From contig NZ_UAVD01000001.1 in assembly GCF_900460065.1 (NCBI RefSeq), positions 101,846 through 165,845 on the forward strand: DNA of 64,000 bases. The letters are read 5' to 3'. This document shows, piece by piece, positions 33,832 through 42,667 of this stretch (position 1 is its first letter; each line of letters starts with the position of its first letter). Position numbers and translations under genes: made by a program. The notes beneath the pieces are model-generated. The model did no database searches and was not told where the DNA came from. It saw nothing but the letters and a program-made list of their open reading frames with translations. Source of the DNA: Streptomyces griseus. GTDB lineage: Bacteria; Actinomycetota; Actinomycetes; Streptomycetales; Streptomycetaceae.

Positions 33832-35694
33832 GTGCGTATCTCCGAGATCGTGATAACCGACTTCAAGGCGATCCGTCACGCGAAGCTGACGGAGTTGGAC
33901 AAACAGCCGTATACGCTAATTACCGGGCGGAACGCCAGTGGTAAGACTGCGATGCTCCAAGCCTTGCACTTGATCACGCGCACGCGAGGGCTGGAGCCGC
34001 GCCCAGAGCTGGTACGACTGGGCAAGGACAAGGCCGGAATTGAGCTGCACTTCACGCTTAGCGACGAAGAGTTCCATCGTGTAAACCTGCATCATCTATC
34101 GGTGTTTGGCAAGAATGCCGAGCGTAGGGACCGGTTCCGTCGGACTGCGGTAGTGGACAAAACAGGGAATGTTTCTTTCGCGGACTCCTCTGTGGTTGCC
34201 ACGGTATTCGACCCCGTCTTCAGAGCCAGTAACAGCTTCCCGGACATCACTTTGCTCGGTGCTGCTGAAAACGGTCGGGTAGGAGCCAGTGCTCCGCTTA
34301 GTAGCGCCGATGTTCCGCCCTCCAGGCTTGCAGGTGGTCCACCTACTGCCGAGGGCTTGACGCTCCGTCTCACGACCCTGGACTACTGCTCGCTGGTAAA
34401 AGCCCGGGACAGCGGGTGGCGCGATGACGCCTACGAGCAATTGGGAGAGACATTCCGCGAGGCAACGGGCAAGAGGTTGCTACGCCCGCAACCGATCAGC
34501 GGCCTCGGAACTACTCTCATCGAAGTTGCAACGGCGGATGGCCGGCACCCCGTCAGCGAGTTGTCCAGTGGGGAGGCTGGCCTTCTGGGGCTGTTGTGCG
34601 CACTACATCAATCTGCGCACGACGGGAGCGTGCTGCTCCTCGATGAGCCCGAACTGCACCTGCATCCAGCCCTGCAGATGGCGTTTCTGCGTGCAGTTGG
34701 AGCCCTTGCCCACCGAACTCAGACGATGATTGTCACCCACTCGGTCAAGATCGTCGCTGCTGCACATCCGTCGCAGATCTACCAAATGGTCGGTGGCGAA
34801 GCCGCTGAACAGGCCCGACGAGTCGCAAGCGTCTCCTCATTGGCGGGTGTGGTCGCCGATATGGGCCTTGCCGAGGCAGACCTGCTCCTCAAGGGTGGAC
34901 GCCTGGTCGTGGAGGGTGACAGGGACGAAAACTATCTGGGGCGTCTGTTCCCCGAGGAACTGGAGAACGTGCATGTGATCAAGGCAGGTAGCTCCGGACA
35001 GGTGCTTGCCCGTCACCGAATGCTTGCTGACGACCTGAGTTCACTGCCATGGGTGTGTCTCATCGACCGCGACCTGATGAGCGACACCCAAGTTCGGAAT
35101 TACCAGCGCGACTATCCCAATCTCCATGTATGGCCCCGCCGGGCTCTGGAGAGCATGCTTCTGGATCCTGGCCTTGTCGCAGCGGTGCTTGGATCTCTCG
35201 GCCGCCCGACCTCGCTCGACGAGGCTGAAACTCTGCTCCGCGCCGCAGTAGATCCACTAGCGGACGATGTTGTCTCCGACATGCTCGCGGGCGAACTGGC
35301 CAACCGTTTCCCGATGCCGCGTGCGGACAAGAGGGACGGCATCCGAGGTCTCAAAGAGCAATATACGGCTGCGGCACACGCTATGAATGCGCGAAGCGAT
35401 GCTGTAGATGCGATCCATCGGGAGGTGTCCGAGCGAGTACGCGAACGTTGGGAGCGCGACCGGTTCCTCCTGGTTGATCCTAAAAAGGCGCTAGGTGCCC
35501 TGGCAGGTGAACTCAACCTCTTCCGCAAGACACAGGATCTTACAAACGCGCTGCTCGCCAGTGCGGGCGCAGGGCCAGCGATAAGGCCGCGGCCTCTAGA
35601 AGAGTTTCGACTGAGACTAGTTGAGACCCTGCAAGGGCCCCCACCGCTAGATGTCTCACTGCCGACCTCGATGGCCAGTGAGACCAAAGGATAA
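33832..35694 (+). CDS. AAA ATPase with C-terminal TOPRIM-like domain (OLD/DUF4435-type)
   Basis: 620 residues from GTG 33832 (MRISEIVITDFKAIRHAKL), the conserved start of SMC/RecF-like ATPases. Walker A is GRNASGKT (32-39), the ABC signature is ELSSGEAG (243-250) and Walker B is VLLLDEPELHLHP with Asp271-Glu272, then THS near 305. The C-terminal half has TOPRIM-type acids: LVVEGDRDE (Glu361) and LIDRDLM (Asp412, Asp414), followed by RALESMLLDP, which recalls DUF4435. OLD, Gabija-like and PARIS-type anti-phage proteins share this plan. The gene has lower GC and different codon use from the rest of the window, a sign of recent transfer. The next gene follows after 24 nt and may be its partner. 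Confidence 0.85.
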   Translation: MRISEIVITDFKAIRHAKLTELDKQPYTLITGRNASGKTAMLQALHLITRTRGLEPRPELVRLGKDKAGIELHFTLSDEEFHRVNLHHLSVFGKNAERRDRFRRTAVVDKTGNVSFADSSVVATVFDPVFRASNSFPDITLLGAAENGRVGASAPLSSADVPPSRLAGGPPTAEGLTLRLTTLDYCSLVKARDSGWRDDAYEQLGETFREATGKRLLRPQPISGLGTTLIEVATADGRHPVSELSSGEAGLLGLLCALHQSAHDGSVLLLDEPELHLHPALQMAFLRAVGALAHRTQTMIVTHSVKIVAAAHPSQIYQMVGGEAAEQARRVASVSSLAGVVADMGLAEADLLLKGGRLVVEGDRDENYLGRLFPEELENVHVIKAGSSGQVLARHRMLADDLSSLPWVCLIDRDLMSDTQVRNYQRDYPNLHVWPRRALESMLLDPGLVAAVLGSLGRPTSLDEAETLLRAAVDPLADDVVSDMLAGELANRFPMPRADKRDGIRGLKEQYTAAAHAMNARSDAVDAIHREVSERVRERWERDRFLLVDPKKALGALAGELNLFRKTQDLTNALLASAGAGPAIRPRPLEEFRLRLVETLQGPPPLDVSLPTSMASETKG

Positions 35695-35718
35695 GAGAGG
35701 CTGGCTGAGACAGCCGTC

Positions 35719-36846
35719 GTGACTAAAAAGAGATCTGTGGATATTCGGGATAAAGTAATCCATCAAGGCATAGCAAACGATGCAGCCTGGGTGGGGCGAC
35801 TTGCTGCCGATTTCGAGAATAATGAGCTTGACGAGTGCATCGGCGTTGCTTCTTTCTGCGTAATGCCATATATTGCACTATTTGTTCATGAGTCGTATGC
35901 GAAGCTAGCCTCGATTGATCCCGCATTGGCGGGCCTTTTGTCGGGGGATTTCCAAGCGATCGTGGCTCGATCTCGTCACAGCCTGAAACTTTTCGAGGAC
36001 ACGAAACGTCGAATTCCTGGGCAGTTGGAGTATTTTCGCGACGAAATATTTACGGCCCATGCGAACTACTTTACCGGTAATGTCTCGTCAGATTTCCGGC
36101 ATCTCGAGACCGATCTCGGCTTGTTCTTTTATGCTTCGCGACTAGTGTCCACAAGCCACGTCGCGAATTTTCACCTAGGGATCTCGCCGCGCGAGACTCT
36201 GGCGATGACCGGCCAAGAGATGATGAACTTTTCCGAGCAGTACGGTCGGTACTTTGGCTATTTGGGTGCTCAGGTCCCGGTCGAAGGCGGGGCGACTTTC
36301 TTTAGTCGAATGGACCCACGGAAAATGGGCGAGGTTGGAAATGATGTACATTCGACTGCCTATTATGCAAACGTTTTTGATTCGCCTGAAAATTTGGACC
36401 TCAATGCGCTTCTGACGGTATTTCGCTGTATGGTGAATTTCGCCAGCACGGCCCTTTCTTCTTCGGGCTCCGAGGGGGTGGTTGATTACACGGAATTTAA
36501 GATCAAGTTCTTGACTGTCTATCAGGTTCTCGCTAGTTTGGAAGTTCTGCGATCCGATTCCGAGTACTCGCTCACGTCTCGATCAGACCGAGCTCTACAG
36601 GGAATTCTCGACGCGCCCGCTGCGCGGGCGGTCATGGATCGAAGTGCCAGGCCGTTCCGCAATACCTTGATGCACTACAACCTTGATCGACGTCTTGATC
36701 TGTCAAAGGTGGATTTGGCTTCCCCTGTTTTCAATTTGGCATCAGCCTACTATCCGGATTGTCGTGACTTTGGCGATTTGGTTGATATGATCGAAATGGT
36801 TCTGGTGCAAACTTCGGCGGCCATCGATGATTGGGCTGAATCGTAG
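35719..36846 (+). CDS. Unknown protein paired with the AAA/TOPRIM gene
   Basis: A 375-residue protein from GTG 35719 that I do not recognise. It has no signal peptide or membrane segment and seems largely helical, with FRDEIFTAHANYFTGNVSS, LFFYASRLVSTSHVANFHLG, EYFGYLG-like aromatic stretches and ERALQGILD-like helices near the end. The coding sequence is strikingly AT-rich for this genome, even more than its upstream neighbour, and uses many codons with A or T in the third position. It starts 24 nt after the AAA/TOPRIM stop, so the two genes are an operon. It could be a sensor, an effector or a toxin-type partner of the ATPase. No function should be assumed. Confidence 0.75.
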   Translation: MTKKRSVDIRDKVIHQGIANDAAWVGRLAADFENNELDECIGVASFCVMPYIALFVHESYAKLASIDPALAGLLSGDFQAIVARSRHSLKLFEDTKRRIPGQLEYFRDEIFTAHANYFTGNVSSDFRHLETDLGLFFYASRLVSTSHVANFHLGISPRETLAMTGQEMMNFSEQYGRYFGYLGAQVPVEGGATFFSRMDPRKMGEVGNDVHSTAYYANVFDSPENLDLNALLTVFRCMVNFASTALSSSGSEGVVDYTEFKIKFLTVYQVLASLEVLRSDSEYSLTSRSDRALQGILDAPAARAVMDRSARPFRNTLMHYNLDRRLDLSKVDLASPVFNLASAYYPDCRDFGDLVDMIEMVLVQTSAAIDDWAES

Positions 36847-37077
36847 GTCGGCGTCTGAAGTATCGCTTTTGGGTTTCCGGCAGGTCAATTTCCGGGACTT
36901 CATGAAAGGGTTCTTTCCGGTCGTGGCGCGTGATGAATTGCATGCGCGGACGATCCATTGCGGTTTCGTTCTCTCGGGTTTTGTGGTGCGATAGGTGCGG
37001 CTTCTGCGAGGGCCCGTTTTTATCCATGGATATGCGATGTTTTCCTGGCGTCCCGCACCTCGGCTCTCCTTAGGGTT

Positions 37078-38058
37078 CTAGCCGTCCAGGATTGCCGCCC
37101 TGGCTGCCCAGGCCAGGATGCTCTGCCCGCGCACGGATAGTCCGAGCCGGTTCCAGTGGAAGATCACGTGGTAGCTGATCACCTGTCGCAGCCCGCGGTT
37201 GAGTGTTCCAGCTTGGACGCCGTCGGCGAGGGTCCGGCCGGCGCTGTGGAATGCTGCGACCCACTCGGCGACGGGTTCCAGCGGGCCCCCGGGGCGCAGC
37301 AGGGCGTCACTGTCGGCGAGAAGGAGGGGGCGGATCTCGCGGGCTCGGGCGTTGAGCCGTTCCGGCGGAACGTCACTGACGGCCGAGCGGTGCTCCGTCA
37401 TGATGACGCGGTCCCAGACATCGCCCTGCTCATACCACTCCAACCGTGCGGCACGCATCATGATGGTGCACAGCAGGACGGACAACTCCCTCGGTCCGAT
37501 GGCGAGATCGTCGCGCAGGCGCAACTGCTGGATTTCTCGGCTGTCGGTGACGAACAGGGCGTGCGCGGCCGTCATGCTGGTTTTTCCGCCGAACGCCGGC
37601 GTCTCCGGCTCGTAGATGCCGGGCCACCAGCGCTGAAGGTGTCCGTCGGCTACGAGGCGGTCGAAGCCTTCCTCGATGGTCAGCTTGGCGCCGCTCACGG
37701 GCTGGATCCGGAGACGCAGCCGCCAGCAGGGGTGCTTTCTGGTGTACCACCAGCCGTCGATCGCGTCGGAGGCTTCCGCCTCGCGCAGGATGGGCAGGAC
37801 ATGCGCGGCGAAGGTGCTGTCGGCGTTCGACCAGTCCGTGAAGTGAAGGTACGTCTGCCACCAGTCGGTGGTGGCCGCGTGGCGGACCAGGGCTTCCCGG
37901 CCGGCTTGGTCGTAGACCGCGACTGCGTCGGAGAGGACCACGAGGTCCATCCGGTACTGGCGCGCTGCGTCGCGGAGCGGCAGGCCGGTCAGGACGGCGA
38001 GGACGGCGTGCTGCGTCGGGCTCGGCTCATTTGCCTGAGTCAGTTGATCAAGAGACAT
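37078..38058 (-). CDS. Thiopeptide-type bacteriocin biosynthesis protein (stand-alone)
   Basis: 326 residues from ATG 38058 (MSLDQLTQANEPS); another ATG at 38067 would add three residues. The domain matches the LanB C-terminal/thiopeptide-type family: WWQTYLHFTDWSNADSTFA, then WWYTRKHPCWRLRLRIQP, where the YxxxxxxxRLR block is typical, then TIMMRAARLEWYEQGDVWDR. In full LanB enzymes this fold carries glutamate elimination; here LanB already has such a domain, so this protein is an extra stand-alone copy, as is usual in FxLD clusters. It overlaps lanC by 19 nt and is the last gene of the lan run. A role in elimination, or an unknown step on the same precursor, is inferred. Confidence 0.85.
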   Translation of the reverse strand: MSLDQLTQANEPSPTQHAVLAVLTGLPLRDAARQYRMDLVVLSDAVAVYDQAGREALVRHAATTDWWQTYLHFTDWSNADSTFAAHVLPILREAEASDAIDGWWYTRKHPCWRLRLRIQPVSGAKLTIEEGFDRLVADGHLQRWWPGIYEPETPAFGGKTSMTAAHALFVTDSREIQQLRLRDDLAIGPRELSVLLCTIMMRAARLEWYEQGDVWDRVIMTEHRSAVSDVPPERLNARAREIRPLLLADSDALLRPGGPLEPVAEWVAAFHSAGRTLADGVQAGTLNRGLRQVISYHVIFHWNRLGLSVRGQSILAWAARAAILDG

Positions 38059-39272
38059 GTGTCCCATCCAGTGCTCGGTGCCTGCTTCGAGGCGAACGTG
38101 GTGAGGGCGAGTGCGGTGCCGGCCGCGCCGTTGATCAGGCCGGGAGTCGAGGAGGTGCCGGGCTGGCCGTAGGCGGTGAGGGCGTGACCGAGACGGGCCG
38201 GGAGGATGCGCAGCCGTACGTCGAGCGCGTCTGCGGCTGCGCGGTGAGCGGTCTGGTAGATGCCCGCCCATCCATGGCAGAGACCGCTGTCGGTGACCAG
38301 GGCGAGTTGCGCGGGATCGGACAATGTCCGGTACAGAGCGTCCTCGTAGAACTTCTGGAGCGTGGGTGAGCGCAGGGCGATCCCCGCGAGCTGCCCTGCC
38401 CGTGCGATGCCTGTTGTGCCGTAGCACCAGCTCGGACGGGCGGGGGCGTCGTGATGAGGCTGACCGCGGTCGAGGTCGCGCCGGGAGATGTGCTCTGGCC
38501 ACCACGGGCCGGAATCGCCGTGCTGACACCAGGCGTCGAGGTGGGCGCAGATGGTGAACATGGCGTCCTGGTGGCCATCGACGGTGACGCCTCGGCGCAT
38601 GGCCTGGGCTAGGAGGAGGAGCGGGCCTGTGATGCCGTGGGCCGCGCCGAAGTTGCCGTGCCCGCCCGGGAAGTGGGGCGACTCGCCGCGCGCTGGGTCA
38701 TGGCGGACCCACCAGCCGGGCAGCCCGCGCCCGTCAGCGGCGAGCGGCCGGGTAAGGGCGACGAGGTACTGCAAGATCCTCTCCAGGGCTGGGCCCTCGG
38801 GCTCGGTGCGCAGGAGGTAGGCGCCGATCCCGGTGAGGCCGTAGAAGAGGTCGTACTCCGCGAAGGTCGGCAGGTCTCCCCTGCCGATGCGGGCGAGCGC
38901 GGCGTCCACGCGGCGGTGGGCGAGATCGGTGATGTGCTGGTGCAGGGTCGTGCGCGCCGAGGCGTACAGATGCCGGTAGGCCGGAGGAACGGCGGTGAGG
39001 ACGAAGCCGACGGCCGGGACGCCGAGGAACAGGCCCGTCTGGTCGGCCGCGCTGATGGGTCCGGAGGCTGCACTCGTGATCCACCGGTGCGCGGAACGCC
39101 AGGAGCCGCCGTACCCGCTGGCGATCTCGATGTGCAGCAGGCTGATTCCGGCAGCGCCGTCGGCGAGCGACTGCACCGCCCAGGGCTCCTCCGGGGGCGG
39201 GGGAGGAGGCTCAGCCAGATCAGCTGTGTACTGCTCCAAGATTGTTGCGGCGGTGGTTGCCAGCGTGGTCAT
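38040..39272 (-). CDS. lanC: Lanthionine synthetase C family protein (LanC)
   Basis: 410 residues; ATG overlaps the lanB stop (ATGA). LanC cyclases are zinc enzymes that add cysteine thiols to dehydroalanine/dehydrobutyrine to close (methyl)lanthionine rings. The zinc ligands are present: Cys283 in SWCYGTTG, and Cys332-His333 in GLCHGWAG. GxxG-type repeats of the alpha/alpha toroid are visible (LADGAAGISLLHIE, YDLFYGLTGIGAYLL, HGNFGAAHGITGPLLLL, GLINGAAGTALAL). Length is normal for the family. It lies between lanB and the thiopeptide-type gene and acts on the FxLD precursor encoded at 42421-42612. Confidence 0.95.
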   Translation of the reverse strand: MTTLATTAATILEQYTADLAEPPPPPPEEPWAVQSLADGAAGISLLHIEIASGYGGSWRSAHRWITSAASGPISAADQTGLFLGVPAVGFVLTAVPPAYRHLYASARTTLHQHITDLAHRRVDAALARIGRGDLPTFAEYDLFYGLTGIGAYLLRTEPEGPALERILQYLVALTRPLAADGRGLPGWWVRHDPARGESPHFPGGHGNFGAAHGITGPLLLLAQAMRRGVTVDGHQDAMFTICAHLDAWCQHGDSGPWWPEHISRRDLDRGQPHHDAPARPSWCYGTTGIARAGQLAGIALRSPTLQKFYEDALYRTLSDPAQLALVTDSGLCHGWAGIYQTAHRAAADALDVRLRILPARLGHALTAYGQPGTSSTPGLINGAAGTALALTTFASKQAPSTGWDTCLLIN

Positions 39273-42200
39273 CGGTCCGCCATCCGGTGCTGGAGGGCGG
39301 CTGTTCGCACGAGTCGGATCGTCGTCTCCTCGGTGCGCGGATCGACGCCAAGAGCTCGGACGTGGTGCTGGTGCAGCAGCGAGCGGGCGACGTCGAGCGG
39401 ATGACGTTCACTGACCAATGCGGTCCGGTAGAAGTCCACTGCGGCGGCGCGGGCTCGCCACGCTTCGGCGACCTGCCTGCCCCCGGGGAGGGACGCGAGC
39501 GCAGAGGCACCGTTCGGCCCGGTGAGTTCGAGCACCTGGCCGCGCAGGGCCCGGTCCAACCGGCCGGTGCCCTGGGGGAGGTTGCCCACCAGCCACTCTT
39601 CGGCCGCCGCAGCGTTCGGTGCCAGGGGAGTGACGAGGTGCAGGGCGCTGGCGGCGGCGAGGGCCTGTGGGGCGAAGGCATCGGTGCGCTCGGCGAGTTG
39701 GATCTGCGCAAGGGCGGCGGCGGAGTCCGCGGCGAACACCTGGTGCGCGGCGTTCATGGCCGGCCCGTGGCCGAAGCGTCCGGTCTGCGGCTGGTACGGG
39801 GCCAGGGCGAGTCCGGACGCGAGCCCCATCGTGTGCAGGCTGTCGGCCCACGCGCGGACGTGCCGTGCGCCGACTTCGCACGAGTCCGGCGGCAGGAGCA
39901 GGGTGAGGCCGAGGTGCTGGTCGGCGTCCGGCCGGGCCATCTCCCGGTGCCGGGTGAACCACCAAGTCGGCGGGTCCTCCCCGAACGCGGCGAGCAGGCG
40001 GGGCAGGTGGTGACTCAGGATCTCGTCGTAGCGGCGCGGGTGGGCGTGGAGCTGTGCGTGAAGAACGTTGCCGCCGCCCGGCAGGTGCCGCTCGGTGCCC
40101 GGCGACGTAGTGGAGCTCAGCCGGGGCACGTACGGGGTGTCCGGCTCGGAACGGCCCAGCGAGAGCCAGATCTCGTGTGCCCGTCCGATCCAGCCGTGGG
40201 CGTCTGCGTCCGGTACCTCGCGCAGCTCCACGCGCCGGGCGTTGTCGAGGTGGGCGCGCAGGACCCGGAGGTGGACCGGGTGGGACAGGTCGAGCGGGAG
40301 GCGCTGGTCGTACTCGATGACGGCGACCTGCCTCGGGACCCGCAGCCGGTTCCGCCAGGCAGTGAAGGCGTCCTCCCACTCCTGCCTCGGGGCTTTCCGG
40401 GCGGGCAGGTCATGCGCCATCAGTAGCCATCGGGCCTGCGTGAGGATGGCGCGGCGGTAGCGGACCCGGGGGAGGTACGGGAGCCGAGAACCGGCGCCGA
40501 AGTCGAACGGCTTGTATGCGGCGTACCGTCCGTTGGCCACCTCTGCCAGGAACCGGGCCAGCGGCGGGGTCTGGGTTCCGCCTTCCAAGGCGTGCAGGAC
40601 CCGCACGTCGATGGGCCGGCCGGTGGAGAGCTGCACGAGATGGAAACTGCGAGGGTCAGCGGTGACGGCGATGTCGGCGAGCCGGATCGTCGTCTCGTCG
40701 CGCTCCAGGTGGCCGGACAGCTCAATGATGTGCGGCAGCAGTCGCGATGTGCGGGTGACGTTCTCGTTGCGGTGCCGACGCGGTGGGAACACGAGCTGCG
40801 CCGCGAGGCGGTCCGGTGCCCCGCGATAGCTGGTGGCGAGGGCGTTTTGGTGCGCAGGCGGCAGGACGTGGGCGAACCGGCCCGCCATGCTGCTGCCGGG
40901 GCGGGGCACCGCCGTGAGCAGGAGGTCGAACGTGCCGCTGGACAGCGCCCGGGTGCTGGGGGCGTGGATCTCGAAGGCGGCCTCCACTCGGGGCACGAAC
41001 AGCCGCTCGTCCGTTCCGGCGGCCTTCTCCAGGGCGTGGACCATGTCGTCTGTCAGCCGCAGTTCGTCGCGGCCGTCGAGGAGGACTTGCTGCATCAGCG
41101 AGAGCAGCAGCTCGTCGCGGTCGGTGCGCACTTTCAGGGAGGCTCCGCGTTCGGAGCCGACGTATCCGGCGGGCAGCCCGAGGCCGTTGTCGGCGACTAA
41201 GTCCATCACCGGCACCAGGGCGCCGACGCCATACCGGGCCCGGAACCGGCGGTGGTAGTCGCGCCAGTGCTGATAGCCGTAGGGCTGTGGGGTGGTGCGG
41301 TAGAGGGCTGACACGGCTGCCTGCGCTTCCGCGATCACGGTTTGCGGGAGCTGGGTCTCGCAGTCGAGGGCGGTGTCAATGAGCAACGGTGTCGGGGTGA
41401 CGGCGGTGAGGGCGCGCATCCGCGTGGCGAGGGCGCTCACGCTGATGTCGGAGAGTGTCGGCTGGTGGGCGGATACCTCGTCGCGTAGTGCGTACAGCTC
41501 GTGGACCAGGTCCCGCACGTCAGGGATGTTGTCTGCGTCGTGCTGTTCCAGTTCGTGGCACAGGTGCTGGAGGGGGTCCACGGTGGTCATGGGTGCCCAC
41601 AGGCTGGTGATGAGGAACTGCTGCTCGACCAGGCTGGTGAGAAGCGCGTCGATCTGCTCCGGTGTGGCCTGGGGGAAGCTGTCGCGCAGGTGGCCGTACA
41701 AGGCGCCGTAAGGGATGGGCGAGCGGGCGGCGTCCATGACGGCGGCCACCGGCCGGGCGTTGCGGACGGATATCTCGACCGGGGCCAGCAGGACGGCGTG
41801 CCCGTCGGAGGGTGGGCCCGGCGCCACGAGCCGATCGCCCCGCGTGCGGGCGGCGTTGTTGGCGACGAGCGGGAGCCGCGCCAGTAACGCGGGGATGCGC
41901 TGGAGCCGGAGGACCATATCGGTGACCCATTCGGAGTCCGGCCGGATCAGCACGCGGTGCTTGTCGCGCCACCGCGCGCTTGCCCTGGGCCCGACCGTCA
42001 CCGGAGCGGTGCCAGCGAACAGGCCCAGCGGGGTCGGCCGGTGTTGCCACCGCAAGAGGTAGGAGACCGTCGATACCGCGGTGCGGCGGACGTGACGGGG
42101 CTCGGACTGCCGGCCTTGGACGACTGCTTCGATGGCGTCGGACAGGACGGGGGTGGCCAGCTCCAGCGCGTTGCGGAAGCCATCGCATTCCCAGACGCGG

Positions 42201-42334
42201 TTCAGCCACTCGCGAGTGACGGCCACGTTGTCCAGGTCGAGGGTACGGGGGATGTCTGCTGGCCCAGTGCTGGTGGTGGCGCGCAGCATGGCGGCGCCCT
42301 GCCATCGGTAGTCGGCGACTGCTCGGGTAACCAT
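39269..42334 (-). CDS. lanB: Lantibiotic dehydratase (class I LanB)
   Basis: 1021 residues from ATG 42334, preceded by GGAGGG; the frame upstream is not conserved. LanB activates Ser/Thr of the precursor with glutamate from Glu-tRNA and then eliminates it. The N-terminal glutamylation domain starts with FRNALELATPVLSDAIEA and has RRTAVSTVSYLLRWQHRPTP (an R-x-x-x-R-P-TP-type block) and GLFAGTAPV. The C-terminal elimination domain begins near residue 720 (HAQLHAHPRRYDEILSHHLP) with WWFTRHRE. Both halves are present, so the enzyme looks complete. It lies 86 nt downstream of the precursor gene and is coupled to lanC. Confidence 0.95.
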   Translation of the reverse strand: MVTRAVADYRWQGAAMLRATTSTGPADIPRTLDLDNVAVTREWLNRVWECDGFRNALELATPVLSDAIEAVVQGRQSEPRHVRRTAVSTVSYLLRWQHRPTPLGLFAGTAPVTVGPRASARWRDKHRVLIRPDSEWVTDMVLRLQRIPALLARLPLVANNAARTRGDRLVAPGPPSDGHAVLLAPVEISVRNARPVAAVMDAARSPIPYGALYGHLRDSFPQATPEQIDALLTSLVEQQFLITSLWAPMTTVDPLQHLCHELEQHDADNIPDVRDLVHELYALRDEVSAHQPTLSDISVSALATRMRALTAVTPTPLLIDTALDCETQLPQTVIAEAQAAVSALYRTTPQPYGYQHWRDYHRRFRARYGVGALVPVMDLVADNGLGLPAGYVGSERGASLKVRTDRDELLLSLMQQVLLDGRDELRLTDDMVHALEKAAGTDERLFVPRVEAAFEIHAPSTRALSSGTFDLLLTAVPRPGSSMAGRFAHVLPPAHQNALATSYRGAPDRLAAQLVFPPRRHRNENVTRTSRLLPHIIELSGHLERDETTIRLADIAVTADPRSFHLVQLSTGRPIDVRVLHALEGGTQTPPLARFLAEVANGRYAAYKPFDFGAGSRLPYLPRVRYRRAILTQARWLLMAHDLPARKAPRQEWEDAFTAWRNRLRVPRQVAVIEYDQRLPLDLSHPVHLRVLRAHLDNARRVELREVPDADAHGWIGRAHEIWLSLGRSEPDTPYVPRLSSTTSPGTERHLPGGGNVLHAQLHAHPRRYDEILSHHLPRLLAAFGEDPPTWWFTRHREMARPDADQHLGLTLLLPPDSCEVGARHVRAWADSLHTMGLASGLALAPYQPQTGRFGHGPAMNAAHQVFAADSAAALAQIQLAERTDAFAPQALAAASALHLVTPLAPNAAAAEEWLVGNLPQGTGRLDRALRGQVLELTGPNGASALASLPGGRQVAEAWRARAAAVDFYRTALVSERHPLDVARSLLHQHHVRALGVDPRTEETTIRLVRTAALQHRMADR

Positions 42335-42420
42335 GGGGCCCTCCGTCTGGCGGGGCGGGTGAGGAGCCGGTGGGCCGAGCGGAGCGATTCGCTCGGCCCA
42401 CCGGCAGGGAACGGCCTGGA

Positions 42421-42612
42421 TCAGGCCGGGTCCTCCGTGAAGGAGCCGCAGGCGGAGGCGCCGGTCGCGCAGGTGGTGCCGCAGCCGTCGCCCGTGGAGC
42501 ACATGAGCTTGCCGTACGCGTGCTCGGCGATGACGACCTTCACGTCCAGGGGTGCGAAGTCGTCGTCCAGGCCCGCCAGCGGGGCGGGAGGGGCCAGAGT
42601 GGCGCTCGTCAT
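42421..42612 (-). CDS. FxLD-family class I lanthipeptide precursor
   Basis: A 63-residue peptide, ATG 42612 after GAAAGG. The leader holds FAPLDVKVV at 19-27, a variant of the FxLD motif with one extra residue. After YGKLM comes the core from about residue 38: CSTGDGCGTTCATGASACGS, with four cysteines (38, 44, 48, 55) and several Ser/Thr residues for rings, and a conserved-looking Asp42 in TGDG. The core ends in FTEDPA. It is encoded between lanB and a PCMT-like methyltransferase, exactly as in FxLD systems; related methyltransferases act on a core aspartate. No double-Gly cleavage site is obvious, so the leader boundary is an estimate. Confidence 0.9.
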   Translation of the reverse strand: MTSATLAPPAPLAGLDDDFAPLDVKVVIAEHAYGKLMCSTGDGCGTTCATGASACGSFTEDPA

Positions 42613-42667
42613 GTTCGTGCCTTTCTTCTTGGTGTCCGGATGGTGTGGAACAACCTGGCTTCCGGCG

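Noticed and set aside
37078..38529. 483-codon version of the thiopeptide-type protein
   Set aside because: The extra N-terminal part is antisense-like Arg/Pro-rich sequence within lanC. Family likeness starts at MSLDQLTQ (38058).
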